A DNA stretch of 64,000 nt from Begonia masoniana (Eukaryota > Streptophyta > Magnoliopsida > Cucurbitales > Begoniaceae), in NCBI GenBank assembly GCA_022432975.1, contig CM039502.1, forward strand, positions 16,122,453 to 16,186,452, written 5' to 3'. The notes below the pieces were generated by a model. The model did no database searches and was not told where the DNA came from. It saw only the letters and a program-made list of their open reading frames with translations. Shown piece by piece: positions 1-11,863 of the stretch (position 1 is its first letter; every line of letters begins with the position of its first letter). A program made the position numbers and the translations under genes.

Positions 1-874
1 TCTCTCTTCAATCTAATTTTTCCTTTTATTTTATTTGTTTCCTTTTTGCTTCAACTTTCCAAGGTAACTTTCTCTCTCTGCCAATCAAGTTGTTACGCCA
101 ATATCCCTTTGATTTCTGCATGCAATCCTATCTTTCTCTCTCCAATGAGTTGTTTTATTTAGTTATTTTGTCATCTAGTGCTGCCCAAATTTCGCTTCTT
201 CCGATTGCTGCCCAGCTGCCCTTACTATTTCTTTTCTTTCTACATCTTCCGATTGCCAGCTGCCCATCTTCCGATTGCTTTTGTCATTTAGTGCATCTTC
301 CGATTGCTTTTGTCATTTAGTGCATCTTCCGATTGCCAGCTGCCCATCTTCCGATTGTTGCCCCAGTTTTTACTGCTTCCGCTGCCCAAATCTTCTTTAT
401 TCTATTTCCTTCTCTCAGTATCTTCCGATTGCCAGCTGCCCAGCTTTCTTTTCTTCTGCCGATTGCTGCCCAGATTTTTATCTACCGATTGCTGTTGTTT
501 ACTCCACAAAATCTTGTTAATTCTGCAACCAAATAATACCCAATTATTTTGTTACCATATTCAAAGCAACAAACTTCCCGATTTTTCTTGATTTGATTCC
601 TCTCTCTCTCCATAATCTTCAGCTTATGAATTTGAATTTCTCACTATAAAAATAGCATTCAATTATGAAAATGTAAAATTCAAAATAAAGAGACAACATC
701 TGCTTTTGAGAGAAAATCTGCATAAAATATATTAAATTCCATCAAAACACTAATGATGCAGCATTGAACAACATTTATAATAAATTCATATCAATTTATT
801 GTTGCAAGCACTCAATTCATATAAGTTTTCTTATATAAAATTAGTATAAAATGACTCTAAAATAAGAGTCATCA
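1..874 (-). mobile_element. 3' LTR (truncated by window edge) of gag-only LTR retrotransposon
   Basis: This stretch matches 5546-6419 base for base at a constant offset of 5545, with only about two substitutions seen, so it is the partner LTR of the element whose other LTR is at 4283-6419. The element reads on the minus strand, where the LTR begins TGATGACTC at 874. The first ~1260 bases of this LTR lie outside the window to the left. It holds an irregular array of CTTCCGATTG and CAGCTGCCC motifs (about 195-500), which produces several meaningless overlapping ORFs. The near identity of the LTRs implies a recent insertion. Confidence 0.9.
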
Positions 875-2353
875 AATACCCCCAAACTTAAACCATTACT
901 CGTCCTCGAGTGATGCAAACAACAATGAATTTCCAAGGTAATATTGACAAAATCGATATAATTTCAAAATATCTACTAACTTGTAATTTATTGAAAAATT
1001 TCACTATCACAATTAAAAGCAATCAATATAGATTTAATTCCCAATAAACTAGTCGAAATGTGTGTGTGCTCAAACTCCATTTGAATTGCTAAGTTCAATA
1101 ATCAAAACTAGAAATCACAATACATATCATAAGATGTCAATTCTCCAATATCCTTCATAAATCCATTAGCATTCAAAGATTCTTCTTCTTTCTTTTATTT
1201 TATTTTTAAATAAGTGAGGGGATTATTATTATTATTATTTTTTTTTATATATATATATTTTTTTTTTACATTGACTTTATCAATAAGTCACACTACCTTT
1301 TTACGCGATTGACAACATTGGTGATGAAGTCCTCCGGTTACTCAGTAGTGTCACCTCAAGATATATACTCATATCAAAATAGAGGAGTATAGCCAATAAA
1401 TATGCAACGGAGTTCCTCCCAAAGTTCCTCTAATTTATTTCTACCCATCGAGTATCCAAAAGGCTCACTCGAAATTGAAAGTAGATTAGGAAATTGCATT
1501 TATTCTCTTTTCTCCTTTTTTTTTTTTTTTTTTTTATAATAACCCCCAAACTTATTATTTATTATTATTAATTTTTTTTTTAAGAAGAATTCTCTAATTG
1601 CTAATTTCTTTAATCAAACACTAAATTATTGACACTTAGATATACTTATAATGTCTAGAAAGGATGATATTCCTAAGCAATCAACAAGGAGTTTGTGTGT
1701 TAAGAACAACTAAACTTATGGGAATAAATCTTAATTGATTTCTAATAATATGTGACAATAACATTATTCAATAACTTACTAAACTAGAAGATATTAGGAA
1801 ATTAAATTGCATTGTGTTTCATTTCATCATCATTTCATTTCATTTTTTTTTTTTTTTTATACATAAACAGGACAAAGATAACAAACCAAACAGAACAATA
1901 AACATTCAATCAACCTCCAGAGATCCAATTTAAACAGTAAACATTAAACATCCAAATTAGATAAACATCCACATTAAACAAACAATACCAAACAGCACCC
2001 CCACACTTAAAAATTGGTAGTGTCCCCACTGCCAAACAAAATGAAGTTCAGAGAATCAATAAAAGAAAATATAGCAATATAAAGCTTAGGGGGGTAGGAC
2101 TTCCCTGGTATTATTCTTTCTTCGAGCGCTTAGAGGAGGGTTCCACGTTGCTTCCTCTTCATCAACTTCTTCTTCTCATTTTTTTTTTTTAATTGCTACA
2201 GCAAATATTGCAGCATCACATTATTTTAGCAAAAACTAAAAACTAAAAAAAAATTAAAAATAAACAGAAACCAACACAAAAGGATATCAAAAATTGGGTT
2301 GCCTCCCAATAAGCGCTTGATGTTTTAAGTCCTCAGCCTGACTTTCCCATGCT
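875..2353 (-). other. 3' untranslated internal region of the gag-only element, with polypurine tract
   Basis: Read on the minus strand this is the stretch between the gag stop and the 3' LTR. A polypurine tract (GTTTGGGGGTAT) abuts the LTR at about 875-888. No pol, integrase or envelope-like coding sequence can be seen; the region is AT-rich with several poly-T runs (for example 1516-1536, 1844-1858). At 2298-2319 the minus strand carries AGCGCTTATTGGGAGGCAAC, a motif I recall downstream of coding regions in Athila/Tat-type elements, although I cannot verify this here. Confidence 0.7.
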
Positions 2354-4162
2354 TCACGTTACTATGCTTTGTGGATTATATGCTATGGTCACTTGATGTT
2401 TGAGGTGAGATGGCAAGTGCTTAAGCTCCAGTGTAGGTGCGTCTTCAACAGATGGCTTGAAAGCTTCTAGTTTATATTCAGTCCTCACTGATGTTTCAAA
2501 CTGTTTTCTGTGGCTTCGAGAATTCTGCTTTGTTTCTTCTGGTTTTATTCTTTCTGATATACTAAAGCAATCTTCTGCATCATAAGGGAACTTCGTAGCT
2601 TTCAATACATTAAAAATAATATGCTGCTCATTCACGTCTTTGCCACAGCCAAGACTCTCCTCCTTTCTCCTAAAAATTTCTTTCTCTGCGTGCTTCAATT
2701 CACTTTGTTGCTGTGATGGCATTGTTCCAGCATCAGTTACTACAACGCTTGTTTCTGGATTATCCTTTTCTTCTTCCTCCACATCATCTTGTTCCACCAA
2801 CTCTTCTTGTTTCTTTAACATTTCTGCTTTCTGTTGCTTTTCTGGAATTTCCAGTTCGCTTTCATTCCTCAATACAATGGCCTCGCAATATTCTTTTTCT
2901 GATCTTTGTAGCATTTCTGTATCGCTTGATAATTGCACTGCAGTCCTTGTGCTTAAAGATTGATTCAGCTGCCCCATATGTGTCTCCATATTTTTTATTG
3001 ATGCAGCCAAGTTCTGCAAGATCACATCTGTCTTAGCAGCATATTCTCTAGCGAAGCTGTTTGATTGTTCTTGATGTATCGAAGTATGAGTTGGCTGTGA
3101 GAAGTCTTGAGTGTAATTTTCAGCTGGTCTGGTTGATGCTGTGGCATTTTGCGGCTGCTGTGAATGCCATTGAACTTCTAGATGTTGTTTCCAGTCAGAA
3201 TTGTACGTCTGCGAATACAGATTGTTGTTCATATTGTATCCATTATAATTTGCAGATTCTGGATTAGTAGGATAGGAATTTTCATCATGGGTTTCTCCGT
3301 AAAACACGCAAGAAACATCTCTGGTTATTGGCCTAGATGGTGTGTTCATCAAATTGATAGTATTCTCCAGTGTAGCAATCTTTGCATTCAAGGCCGACAC
3401 CTCGTCCAAATCGTAAACTCCAGGTGCCCGCCTTGTAGGATTAAATTCTTCTGAAGACCAGTGGTAGCTGTTCACTGCCATCCTTTCCAATAAATCATAC
3501 GCTTCATTAAAAGATTTTGATAAGAGAGTTCCATGTGCTGAAGCATCAATGATAGATCTTGTTTGCCCATTTAATCCATTGTAAAATGTCTCCAGCTGAA
3601 TCCAGTGTGGTATTCCATGGCTAGGGCATTGTCTTAATAATTCCTTGAATCTCTCCCAAGCCTCGTAAAGTAACTCGTCATCTTGCTGCTGAAAACTTAT
3701 GATTTCGTTCCTCATCCTCGCGTTCCTCACTGGCGGATGGTATTTCATGATAAACTTCTTGGCTAACTCTCCCCATGTAGTGATAGTATTTGATGGGATG
3801 CTATCCAACCAATCTCGTGCTCGGTCTCTTAAAGAATACGGGAAAAGCTTAAGCCTTAATACCTCAACTGAAACTCCAGGAAAATAAAACGAGTCGCTCA
3901 CTTCTCCAAATGCTTTGAGATGACGATGAGGATTGTCTGTTATCATTCCACTAAATTGTCCAATGGTTTGAAGCATCTGAAACATGATCGGTTTAAGCTC
4001 GAATCGAGTGGCATAGAGTTCTGGTCTCACAATACCGGGATTCAAATCGTCGAGCGTGGGAATAGCGAAGTCTTGAATAGGTCTGTCTCTGTCGTCGATT
4101 ATTCGATTCAGCATGATTCTTCTTCCTTCCTGATTATCCATATTTACTCCTTCAATCGTCAA
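2354..4162 (-). CDS. gag: Gag polyprotein of Athila/Tat-like Ty3/gypsy element (gag-only)
   Basis: An uninterrupted 602-codon frame encodes a retrotransposon capsid protein. The central capsid region (about residues 90-230) has the hallmark run around LKLFPYSLRDRARDWLDSIP, followed by TTWGELAKKFIMKYHPP and a conserved ETFYNGLNGQTRSIIDA segment, as in Athila/Tat gag. The C-terminal half is acidic, with a likely coiled coil around residues 390-480. I see no CCHC zinc knuckle, protease or reverse transcriptase, so the element would need enzymes supplied in trans. The start could be the first Met at 4162 or Met8 at 4141; the latter leads directly into MDNQEGRRIMLNR. The frame is open throughout, consistent with a recent insertion. 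This fits the class called TR-GAG (terminal repeat with gag). Confidence 0.85.
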   Translation of the reverse strand: MTIEGVNMDNQEGRRIMLNRIIDDRDRPIQDFAIPTLDDLNPGIVRPELYATRFELKPIMFQMLQTIGQFSGMITDNPHRHLKAFGEVSDSFYFPGVSVEVLRLKLFPYSLRDRARDWLDSIPSNTITTWGELAKKFIMKYHPPVRNARMRNEIISFQQQDDELLYEAWERFKELLRQCPSHGIPHWIQLETFYNGLNGQTRSIIDASAHGTLLSKSFNEAYDLLERMAVNSYHWSSEEFNPTRRAPGVYDLDEVSALNAKIATLENTINLMNTPSRPITRDVSCVFYGETHDENSYPTNPESANYNGYNMNNNLYSQTYNSDWKQHLEVQWHSQQPQNATASTRPAENYTQDFSQPTHTSIHQEQSNSFAREYAAKTDVILQNLAASIKNMETHMGQLNQSLSTRTAVQLSSDTEMLQRSEKEYCEAIVLRNESELEIPEKQQKAEMLKKQEELVEQDDVEEEEKDNPETSVVVTDAGTMPSQQQSELKHAEKEIFRRKEESLGCGKDVNEQHIIFNVLKATKFPYDAEDCFSISERIKPEETKQNSRSHRKQFETSVRTEYKLEAFKPSVEDAPTLELKHLPSHLKHQVTIAYNPQSIVT

Positions 4163-4259
4163 GCATAAAACGTACCTAAAAATAGAGAAACAAAATAAAA
4201 TAAAATAACGAAAAATAAAATAAAATAATTATAGCAAAATAATCACAACTAAGCAATAT

Positions 4260-4276
4260 CCCCGGCAACGGCGCCA
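4260..4276 (-). promoter_or_regulatory. Primer binding site complementary to tRNA-Asp
   Basis: The plus strand reads CCCCGGCAACGGCGCCA, identical to the 3' end of plant tRNA-Asp including its CCA tail. On the minus strand it lies six bases after the end of the 5' LTR. A tRNA-Asp primer is typical of Athila/Tat lineages and fixes the element's orientation. Confidence 0.92.
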
Positions 4277-4282
4277 AAAACT

Positions 4283-6419
4283 TGTTAGTGATTTTACACA
4301 CTTACACGCAAGTGCACGTGTCGCTAACGAAGTAATAGAGTAAGTAGAGTATCGATCCCACGAGGATATTCTAATTGTAATTAAATTGCTATAAAGATCG
4401 TATAGAAATATTCAATGATAAATAAAATTAATTAAAAATAAAATCAGAATGACAATGAAACAAAGTAAATCAGAATAAAAGAGGTAAAAACGATAAAAGA
4501 ACGCCTTGGTTAGGATCGATTTCTTCATTACAATGATTTTACACTGATACTATGGTAATGCTCTGCAGCATTGTCTAAGAACAGCAAGAATTAAATAATT
4601 CTAGGATTCTTTCGAATTGCCTAGATAAATTCAAATTAGAATTTCCTTCGACTTTGAATGGATGTAACTAATATTGAATTTTCTATATGCTCTATTCTTA
4701 TCGCCAATCGAATTAACGTTAACTATCTTGTAACATATTAATCCAATTAATCAATCGTGCATCTTAACATTTATATTTACCTGTCGATAAAATATAAACA
4801 TGAAACATCAAACTATCTGTCGATATGAATTGAATTAGATGAGGAATATCACGAAAGATTGTTCCAAACAAAAATGCATTAGCAATTCTACAGTATTAAT
4901 CACAGAACAGCAAGAATTTTTATATTTCTAGGGTTCCGTCGAATTGCCTAGATAAATTCGTTTTAGAATTTTCTTTTCGATTTTGAAAAGACAAAAACTT
5001 AATCTGAATTTTCTTGTGAACCTATTCTTAAATGCCAAATAGATTAATGTTAGCTATTTTGCAACACTTTTAATCTATTCAATTTCTCATGCATCTTTAA
5101 TTCCTATTTACCTATCGATACAATAGGAATATGTGAAATCAAAATTGTCTATCGACATAAATTGAATTAAGCAATTAAAATCATGAGAAATCATTCAATG
5201 AAAAATACGTAGCATTCATAGATCAGGCATAAAACATGAAATGAGTACTTTCTCTCCTAACCAAGAATTAAAATTTAGCTACTAGGCATAATTAAATAAA
5301 ACTAAAAACAATTGTGTTCATAAAAAAAAAATAATGCAAGAAAAATAATAAAAGCAGGAGAAGAAAAGGAATTCAGAAACGGCGCTCGGGTTCTCCTTCA
5401 AAGTTTTCAGCTTTTTCTTCCTCAGTCGCCTCAAGGGTTCTCTCGCCGCGTCCGGTGTTCTCTCGAAAATTCCACACTCCGGAATTGATGAATGCCCTCT
5501 TAGGTTTGTAATATCCCATAATATAATGTATTCCATAACTGCTTCTCTCTCTTCAATCTAATTTTTCCTTTTATTTTATTTGTTTCCTTTTTGCTTCAAC
5601 TTTCCAAGGTAACTTTCTCTCTCTGCCAATCAAGTTGTTACGCCAATATCCCTTTGATTTCTGCATGCAATCCTATCTTTCTCTCTCCAATGAGTTGTTT
5701 TATTTAGTTATTTTGTCATCTAGTGCTGCCCAAATTTCGCTTCTTCCGATTGCTGCCCAGCTGCCCTTACTATTTCTTTTCTTTCTACATCTTCCGATTG
5801 CCAGCTGCCCATCTTCCGATTGCTTTTGTCATTTAGTGCATCTTCCGATTGCTTTTGTCATTTAGTGCATCTTCCGATTGCCAGCTGCCCATCTTCAGAT
5901 TGTTGCCCCAGTTTTTACTGCTTCCGCTGCCCAAATCTTCTTTATTCTATTTCCTTCTCTCAGTATCTTCCGATTGCCAGCTGCCCAGCTTTCTTTTCTT
6001 CTGCCGATTGCTGCCCAGATTTTTATCTACCGATTGCTGTTGTTTACTCCACAAAATCTTGTTAATTCTGCAACCAAATAATACCCAATTATTTTGTTAC
6101 CATATTCAAAGCAACAAACTTCCCGATTTTTCTTGATTTGATTCCTCTCTCTCTCCATAATCTTCAGCTTATGAATTTGAATTTCTCACTATAAAAATAG
6201 CATTCAATTATGAAAATGTAAAATTCAAAATAAAGAGACAACATCTGCTTTTGAGAGAAAATCTGCATAAAATATATTAAATTCCATCAAAACACTAATG
6301 ATGCAGCATTGAACAGCATTTATAATAAATTCATATCAATTTATTGTTGCAAGCACTCAATTCATATAAGTTTTCTTATATAAAATTAGTATAAAATGAC
6401 TCTAAAATAAGAGTCATCA
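4283..6419 (-). mobile_element. 5' LTR (2137 bp) of the gag-only element
   Basis: The LTR begins TGATGACTC at 6419 on the minus strand and ends with CA at 4283, just before the tRNA-Asp primer site. Its outer 874 bases match the left copy at 1-874. The stretches around 4560-4720 and 4905-5070 are diverged direct repeats (both contain the run GAATTGCCTAGATAAATTC), so part of the LTR arose by internal duplication. The outer side contains the CTTCCGATTG array. The base after 6419 is copia coding sequence, so the insertion point is inside a copia gene. The five-base target duplication cannot be checked because the left end is outside the window. Confidence 0.88.
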
Positions 6420-7569
6420 ATATCCATGAAGAATATATAAACCGGAAAGTTTAGAAGCAGACAATACAAGTTTGCTACCTTTATACACATTCATATTAGT
6501 TTTTTCAGCCCTATAACTACAACCAATATCAGCTAAGGTACCAAGAGAAATCATATTTCTTTTTAATTCAAGGATATACTTAACATTTGTTAATTTTACT
6601 TTCTCTTCACAAGGTTGATTATTTCCCATGTAAACAGTTTCAGAACAAGTTTCACTAAAATTAACAAGACATGATTTATTAGGAGTCATATGAAAAGAGC
6701 AACCTGAATCTAGAATCCAACGATCATCACAAGCAATATCAGAAACATTAAGTACTTCAAACAAATCAGAATCAGAACCTAGCATGCAAGCTACATTATT
6801 TTCATTCTTATCCTTATTCTTTTGTTCCTCTAAGTACTTATAACATTGTTTTATTAAGTGTCCTTTTTTTCCCACAGTGATGACAGCTCCTAGTTTCTTT
6901 TTTCTTGTTTTTATTGTTGTTCTTTTTATTCCTATTATCTTTCTTTTTGTTATTATTGTCAAAATGGTTATTCCCTTTAACAAACAAGTTATTTCCAGTA
7001 CGCTTCATTTGGTTTAGCTCAAGCTCTCTAGCCTTAAGGCCCGAGATCACTAAATCCAATTGAGGTACTATTCCAGTGTATTGAAGTGAGTCTTTAACAA
7101 CCTTATAACGTTCAGGTAATGAATTTAAAAGGATCATTGCAAGACTAACATCATCTAAATTTTGTTTTGTTCCTTTTAAAGAGAATGTTAATTTTAAAAA
7201 CTCATCTAGATTTTCATCTAACGTTTTATTATTATCCATTTTATAAGAAAACAAAGTACCTTTCAAAAACACTATATTATGCATAGAAATAACAGAATAA
7301 AGGGATTCGAGTTTACCCCAGATGGCAAGAGGGGTTTCATTGCCATCTACCTTCCTAAGAACGTCATATGATAGGCTGAGTACTATTAAGTTGTATGTCA
7401 TTTCATTAATTTCGACCTTTTTGGCCTTTTGTTCCTCGGTCCACTTTACCTCATTTGATTCCAATGCAATGGCCACCTTGTTGAAAGAAAGAAGAGCCTG
7501 CATCTTCTTTTTCCATGACCCGAAGTCATGCTTGCCGTCAAATGGCAATATTTCCATCCGAGCAGCCAT
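6420..7569 (-). pseudogene. gag-pol: Ty1/copia gag-protease, frameshifted and cut by LTR insertion
   Basis: The start MAARMEILPFDG at 7569 is a typical copia gag opening. It is followed by a UBN2-type gag domain (YNLIVLSLSYDVLR, LLNSLPERYKVVKDSL) through about 6990. A CCHC zinc knuckle begins CHHCGKK and is completed in another frame (GHLIKQC), because an A7 run on the minus strand near 6868-6874 carries one base more than the knuckle needs. The second frame continues into the aspartic protease motif WILDSGCSFHMT at about 6700-6730. Coding stops abruptly at 6420 where the gag-only element's LTR begins, so the rest of pol should continue left of the window. Confidence 0.85.
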
Positions 7570-7880
7570 AGAGTAATCGAGGTTCAAAAACAGAGAAAAC
7601 AAAAAAAATTCAGAACTCAGATTTGCTGTATTTTAATGGCAATTCAGAATTCTAACACAAAAGAAAAAATCACGTGACAGAGGCAAACATGTTGAAATTA
7701 TAATACTCAAAACAGATTATGATTCAAGAATAAAAAAATGACAGATGTTAATTAACAACAGAAAATTAGCTATTCAGAAGGTTAACGAGGTCAAATTACA
7801 CAGAGAAGTTAAGAACATAAAAAACAAGACACTAAATCTGCGAAAAATAGCAACGAAGAGTCCAAGAAACGATTCAACAG

Positions 7881-7892
7881 GCTCTGATACCA
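7881..7892 (-). promoter_or_regulatory. tRNA-iMet primer binding site of the copia element
   Basis: The minus strand reads TGGTATCAGAGC one base beyond the LTR end (…TATAACA at 7894). This is the usual methionine initiator tRNA primer site of plant copia elements. Confidence 0.9.
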
Positions 7893-7893
7893 C

Positions 7894-8481
7894 TGTTATA
7901 TTTAGGTAAGATTTATGCTTACTAAAATTGATCAGATTAACGATAATAACAGCAAAGAAATACAGAAAAGAAAAAGAAGACAACCGATTTACGTAGTTCA
8001 GTTGTCACTAACGACAACCTACATCCACGGCAGCTCGATGCGAGCTCGAAATGCACTATCAACCTCAAATGTACAGCAATAGTCCTCGGTTCCTCTCGAA
8101 TCTCACAAATACATCATCAAGAACTCTCAAAGAACACACAATCGCATCACTCGCTCCTAAACCAGGAAAGGAAATAGACAGAAACTAAATCCTGATTATC
8201 AAGATGATCACCGCACACAACGATCGATCACACTTTAAGAGAACTCGACATCGGCAGAGAAGAGATCGCCAAGAAGAAGAGAAAAACCCTCAGAAAACTG
8301 CTGCCCTCTCGTGTAAACTGCTCTCTGGAAGGAACAGAGTATATAAAACTTACTTTAAAATGAAGTGGGTAGGTTTAAGCAACTGGGCTGTGGGCCGGAT
8401 CGGATCCACTTCCTGCAACCAGTGGGCTGGGCTGAAGATCTGGCCTGCAGCAACACAACACCATTGCTTCACCTTCCAACA
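7894..8481 (-). mobile_element. 5' LTR (588 bp) of the interrupted copia element
   Basis: On the minus strand the LTR begins TGTTGGAAGGTGAAG at 8481 and ends TAAATATAACA at 7894, with TG/CA termini inside a short TGTT/AACA inverted repeat. A TATA-like TTTTATATAC lies at about 8338-8347 on the minus strand. The partner LTR is outside the window, so the target duplication (ATTCT expected, 8482-8486) cannot be tested. Confidence 0.85.
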
Positions 8482-10445
8482 ATTCTCTTCTCATTTACTT
8501 CTAATTTCTATTGGGAAACGTTGAAATTTTATTCAATTCTTCCATGTTGTTTGAAGGATTGTTGAGCTGCCATTGTTGCGAATCTAGAAGGCAGTTTCCA
8601 TTCTTGCGAAGAAAGAATCGATTGGTAAGTTGAAAATTTTGCTTCTCATCTCTAGATTGTAATTCTGATAAAAAAATTGAGTTTTTATTCTACTCTTGAA
8701 AAATTAATGAGAAGAATTTTAATTCGCTGATTCAAGAGTAGATTCGGAGTCCACTATTTTTTTTTCTATTTATTTACTTTTTCTTGAAAACTTATTTTTA
8801 TTCGAAATGTTAAACTTTATTGAAGATTTGTAAACTTTTAATTCATTTAATTTTTATATTACACATTTACTTTTAGACATACATACTCCATTATCTTAAA
8901 TCTCAATAATGAACCTGCATTTTAGTCATTTTAGTTCGGACATTGGTCTTTATTTGTCAATTAATTTTTTCGCTGCCTACTATATGAATAAAATAAGTTT
9001 AAGAGTTTGACGACTCGGTTCAATTTTTGGGTTGAGTCATTATCTGTTCTGTCTCGAGTTCCCTTTAGGGCGTGGCAAACAAGACCTTTAAACGTACCCT
9101 GCAAATAACACCTCACCTTTACTGCCAAACAAGACATGTGATATGAAGAAATGGATAAAAATTAAAAACCATTCAAGTTTCACGCAACCACTCATGAGAA
9201 AGAGTTAAGAAGAAAGCCCTATTTGTAAGGCAGATTTGAAATTTTTAAAATGTTGATTAAATTCAAACTCTCCCCTTTTTCAAAGTATATGATACAAAAA
9301 AGGGCAAAACTCAAAGAAAAAATTACGAATAAATATGGAGCTGAATAGGAAACCAAATATCTTAGAGAACGATGGAATAAATATGGAGAAAGAGAGACCA
9401 AAATGGAGCATAAAATGTAGAGCAAAGTATGGGAGGGCAAAAACTGCCACGGTGGTTTAATTGATGTGCAGTGTTCGGGCTAGTTTCAGTTCTACAATTT
9501 CAAGAACCACAAGTAACGGTTTGGTGGTCAAAAATCGAAAAAATCAAACTGAAATGTGAGCAAAAAATGCGACCCAAAATCAGTTAAAACCCGATGCAAA
9601 ATCTCAAAAATTGACCATACACCCAACCCAAACTTTGAAAACCAGACCCAAAAGCAACTAAAATATAAATAATTTTTTAAAAATAAAATTTAAAAAATTA
9701 GAACCAAACTAGAATCGAACCGTATTTCAAAGTTCAGTGCAGTTCGGTTCGATTTTTATTCTCAAATTTGGGAACCATGAGCCACAATTTGATCCGATTC
9801 CATAGTGGAACGGGACCAAATAAGACCCCCTAGAGCAAAGATATCAAACCTACCATAGGTTCGCAGCAGTGGTCAAACCTCATATTGTTGTCGTTTTTTA
9901 CAATTTTGACTTTCCATTGAATAAGCATGATAATGGTATATTAGTAATGTTTAAAAAATATTGAATAAAATTGATCAAAATACAATAAAATAAAATACTT
10001 TTACCTTTTAACATGTACTGAATTATACGTTTTTATTTTCTTTTAATTGACTGGACTACAATCATTACAAGAGCTATCAAGCAAATATAGTTTCTTTTCA
10101 CTAGAAGTATGAAATCAAACATTTTACCTAAATCATGGCTAGAACAAAGGTGGTGGATGGTTTTATTCCCGTCGATGGATGGAAGTTGTTGATCATTGAG
10201 CTCGAGAGTTTGAAACCGGCCATTAAGAACTCGGATGGAACCATCTCAAGAACAGCTCAAAGCTCTTTCTCACACTTGGGAACTTATTTCTCGTACACGA
10301 TGACAATTGATATGTTAAATGGTTTTCTTGAGTAAAATTATCATCGTGGTTTGGGTCGTTAGCAAAACAAATCATATCTTGATAACATTTGACAAATGTC
10401 TCACGTTTTCTACTTATAATGGTCATTTTAACCAGCCTTACTTAC
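8482..10445. other. Intergenic DNA, no gene recognised
   Basis: This stretch separates the copia LTR from the small gypsy element. It is AT-rich and holds only short ORFs without recognisable domains, such as a 66-codon frame at 10135-10335. A GTAAGT-like splice donor near 8629 follows a pyrimidine-rich exon-like stretch, which might be old 5' UTR, but no protein is connected to it. A run of GGTTCGATTTTT-like motifs lies around 9700-9790. Confidence 0.5.
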
Positions 10446-10594
10446 TGATGTGGATCAAATCGCATTGGATTTTTTTGAGCAACAAGATCGAGCTTTGTGA
10501 AGGCCTGACTTTCGGAGCCCATAACTTTTATCGTCATTTTTGCAATTATTTTTATTTCTTTTAATTCCGTTATTTATTTAATTTTCCTAAGACG

Positions 10595-10602
10595 ATATAA
10601 AT
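10595..10602 (+). promoter_or_regulatory. TATA box in left LTR of the mini gypsy element
   Basis: TATAAATA lies 150 bases into the LTR, in the expected U3 position and in the element's coding orientation. The right LTR repeats it. No promoter activity can be judged from sequence alone. Confidence 0.6.
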
Positions 10603-10849
10603 AGTTTCTTTTCTTTAGGGTTGAGGGAGTTTTTGAAATTGAATGAAAGTTTGCCTCTTTTCCAGTTTCTACTCTCTCTAGGGTTTGAGATTGATGCCTT
10701 TAATCTGGTAATCGTGCGCGATTCAACAGATTTTAGAAGACAACTGCTGGTAATCGTGCGCGGTTCAACAGCTTTTGTGAGTTCCGATAATTTTTCTGCA
10801 ATTTCCACTGCATCAGTTGGTATCAGAGCCAAAATCGATTCTTGCATTT

Positions 10850-11863
10850 ATGGCGAGTAGAAGAAATCAGAATCAGAGACAACAACGGGTTGAAGAAATT
10901 TACGATCGCACTAACGAGGTGGGGTTGGATGAACGAATCACCCAGATCGTCGATCAGCGATTGGATCAGGTCATGGATCAATTAACAGCGAGGATGACTG
11001 CGCTATTCGAAAACCAGAACCATCGAAATAGAGGAGTGCGCCAAGAAGGGAGGCGCGAGGAGGCCGATTTTGCGGATTCCGAGCCTGACGAGGATATTCC
11101 CCAAGTTCGTCAGAGGAGACAAAGAACTCCAGTCGAGGATGATAGGAGGCGATGGGAATCGGGAATGCGTACTAAAATTCCTAAATTCCATGGAAGTCTT
11201 CAAGTTGAAGAAATCTTAGAGTTTAAAGAATGGGGCGACTTGATTTACGACAACACTGAGGAAGAAATCTTGGAGTTTAAAGATTTGGGCGACCCGATTT
11301 ACGACAGCGCCGAAGATCCTGATTCTGAGGGTGTGGACTTAGAATTTATTAACGGCGACACAAGCCAATGTTTGGTGGTGGGTCACGCTCTGCTAACTCC
11401 ACAACTTCACGAAGAAACATGGTTGCAGAATAATATTTTTCAGTCGACCGGTGCTATTGGTGGCAAAGAGTGCAAGTTTATCATTGACTCTGGAAGTTGT
11501 GAGAACGTCGTTGCTGAAGAAGTGACCACTAAATTGGGCTTCACACATGAGAAGCACCCGAAGCCATACAAGTTGTCATTACTACAAACTGGATTAAACG
11601 TCACGGTTTCTCAACGAGCATTGGTAAGTTTTTCCATTGAATCCATTTACAGGGACCAAGTTATGTGTGACGTGGTGGGTATAGATGTTTGCTCATTATT
11701 CCTCTATCGAACATGGCAATACGACCGTCGCTCGAGCCATGATGGATACACCAACGACTACAGCTTTATGTTTGGAGCGTTCGATGTAGAGATCGTGCAA
11801 ACCGGAGTTGTCTTCATTTTCTTCGGCAACCAGGCGGACCTCCTCATTGATTTGCCTCCCTGA
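10850..11863 (+). CDS. Deletion-derived gag-protease protein of the mini gypsy element
   Basis: I start at the ATG at 10850 (MASRRNQNQRQQRV), because the upstream part of the frame runs through the primer site and would need a TTG. The predicted 337 residues have a charged N-terminal region with a short coiled coil (ERITQIVDQRLDQVMDQL) and then a truncated IPKFHGS entry to the capsid domain, where most of capsid and the zinc knuckle are missing. A tandem duplication EEILEFK…GD…IYD sits at the junction. A retropepsin-like domain with FIIDSGSCENVV (about residue 212) follows, then MCDVVGIDVCSLFLYRTWQYDRR, a degraded form of the conserved gypsy WQYDR segment. No RT, RNase H or integrase remains. 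The frame is open, but whether it makes a protein is unknown. Confidence 0.75.
   Translation: MASRRNQNQRQQRVEEIYDRTNEVGLDERITQIVDQRLDQVMDQLTARMTALFENQNHRNRGVRQEGRREEADFADSEPDEDIPQVRQRRQRTPVEDDRRRWESGMRTKIPKFHGSLQVEEILEFKEWGDLIYDNTEEEILEFKDLGDPIYDSAEDPDSEGVDLEFINGDTSQCLVVGHALLTPQLHEETWLQNNIFQSTGAIGGKECKFIIDSGSCENVVAEEVTTKLGFTHEKHPKPYKLSLLQTGLNVTVSQRALVSFSIESIYRDQVMCDVVGIDVCSLFLYRTWQYDRRSSHDGYTNDYSFMFGAFDVEIVQTGVVFIFFGNQADLLIDLPP

Noticed and set aside
90..591. Overlapping ORFs of 67-95 codons (and the copy at 5635-6136)
   Set aside because: They come from the CTTCCGATTG repeat array in the LTR, occur in several frames at once, and have no recognisable domain.
2640..4168. Plus-strand ORFs opposite gag
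   Set aside because: Shadow frames of the minus-strand gag coding region.
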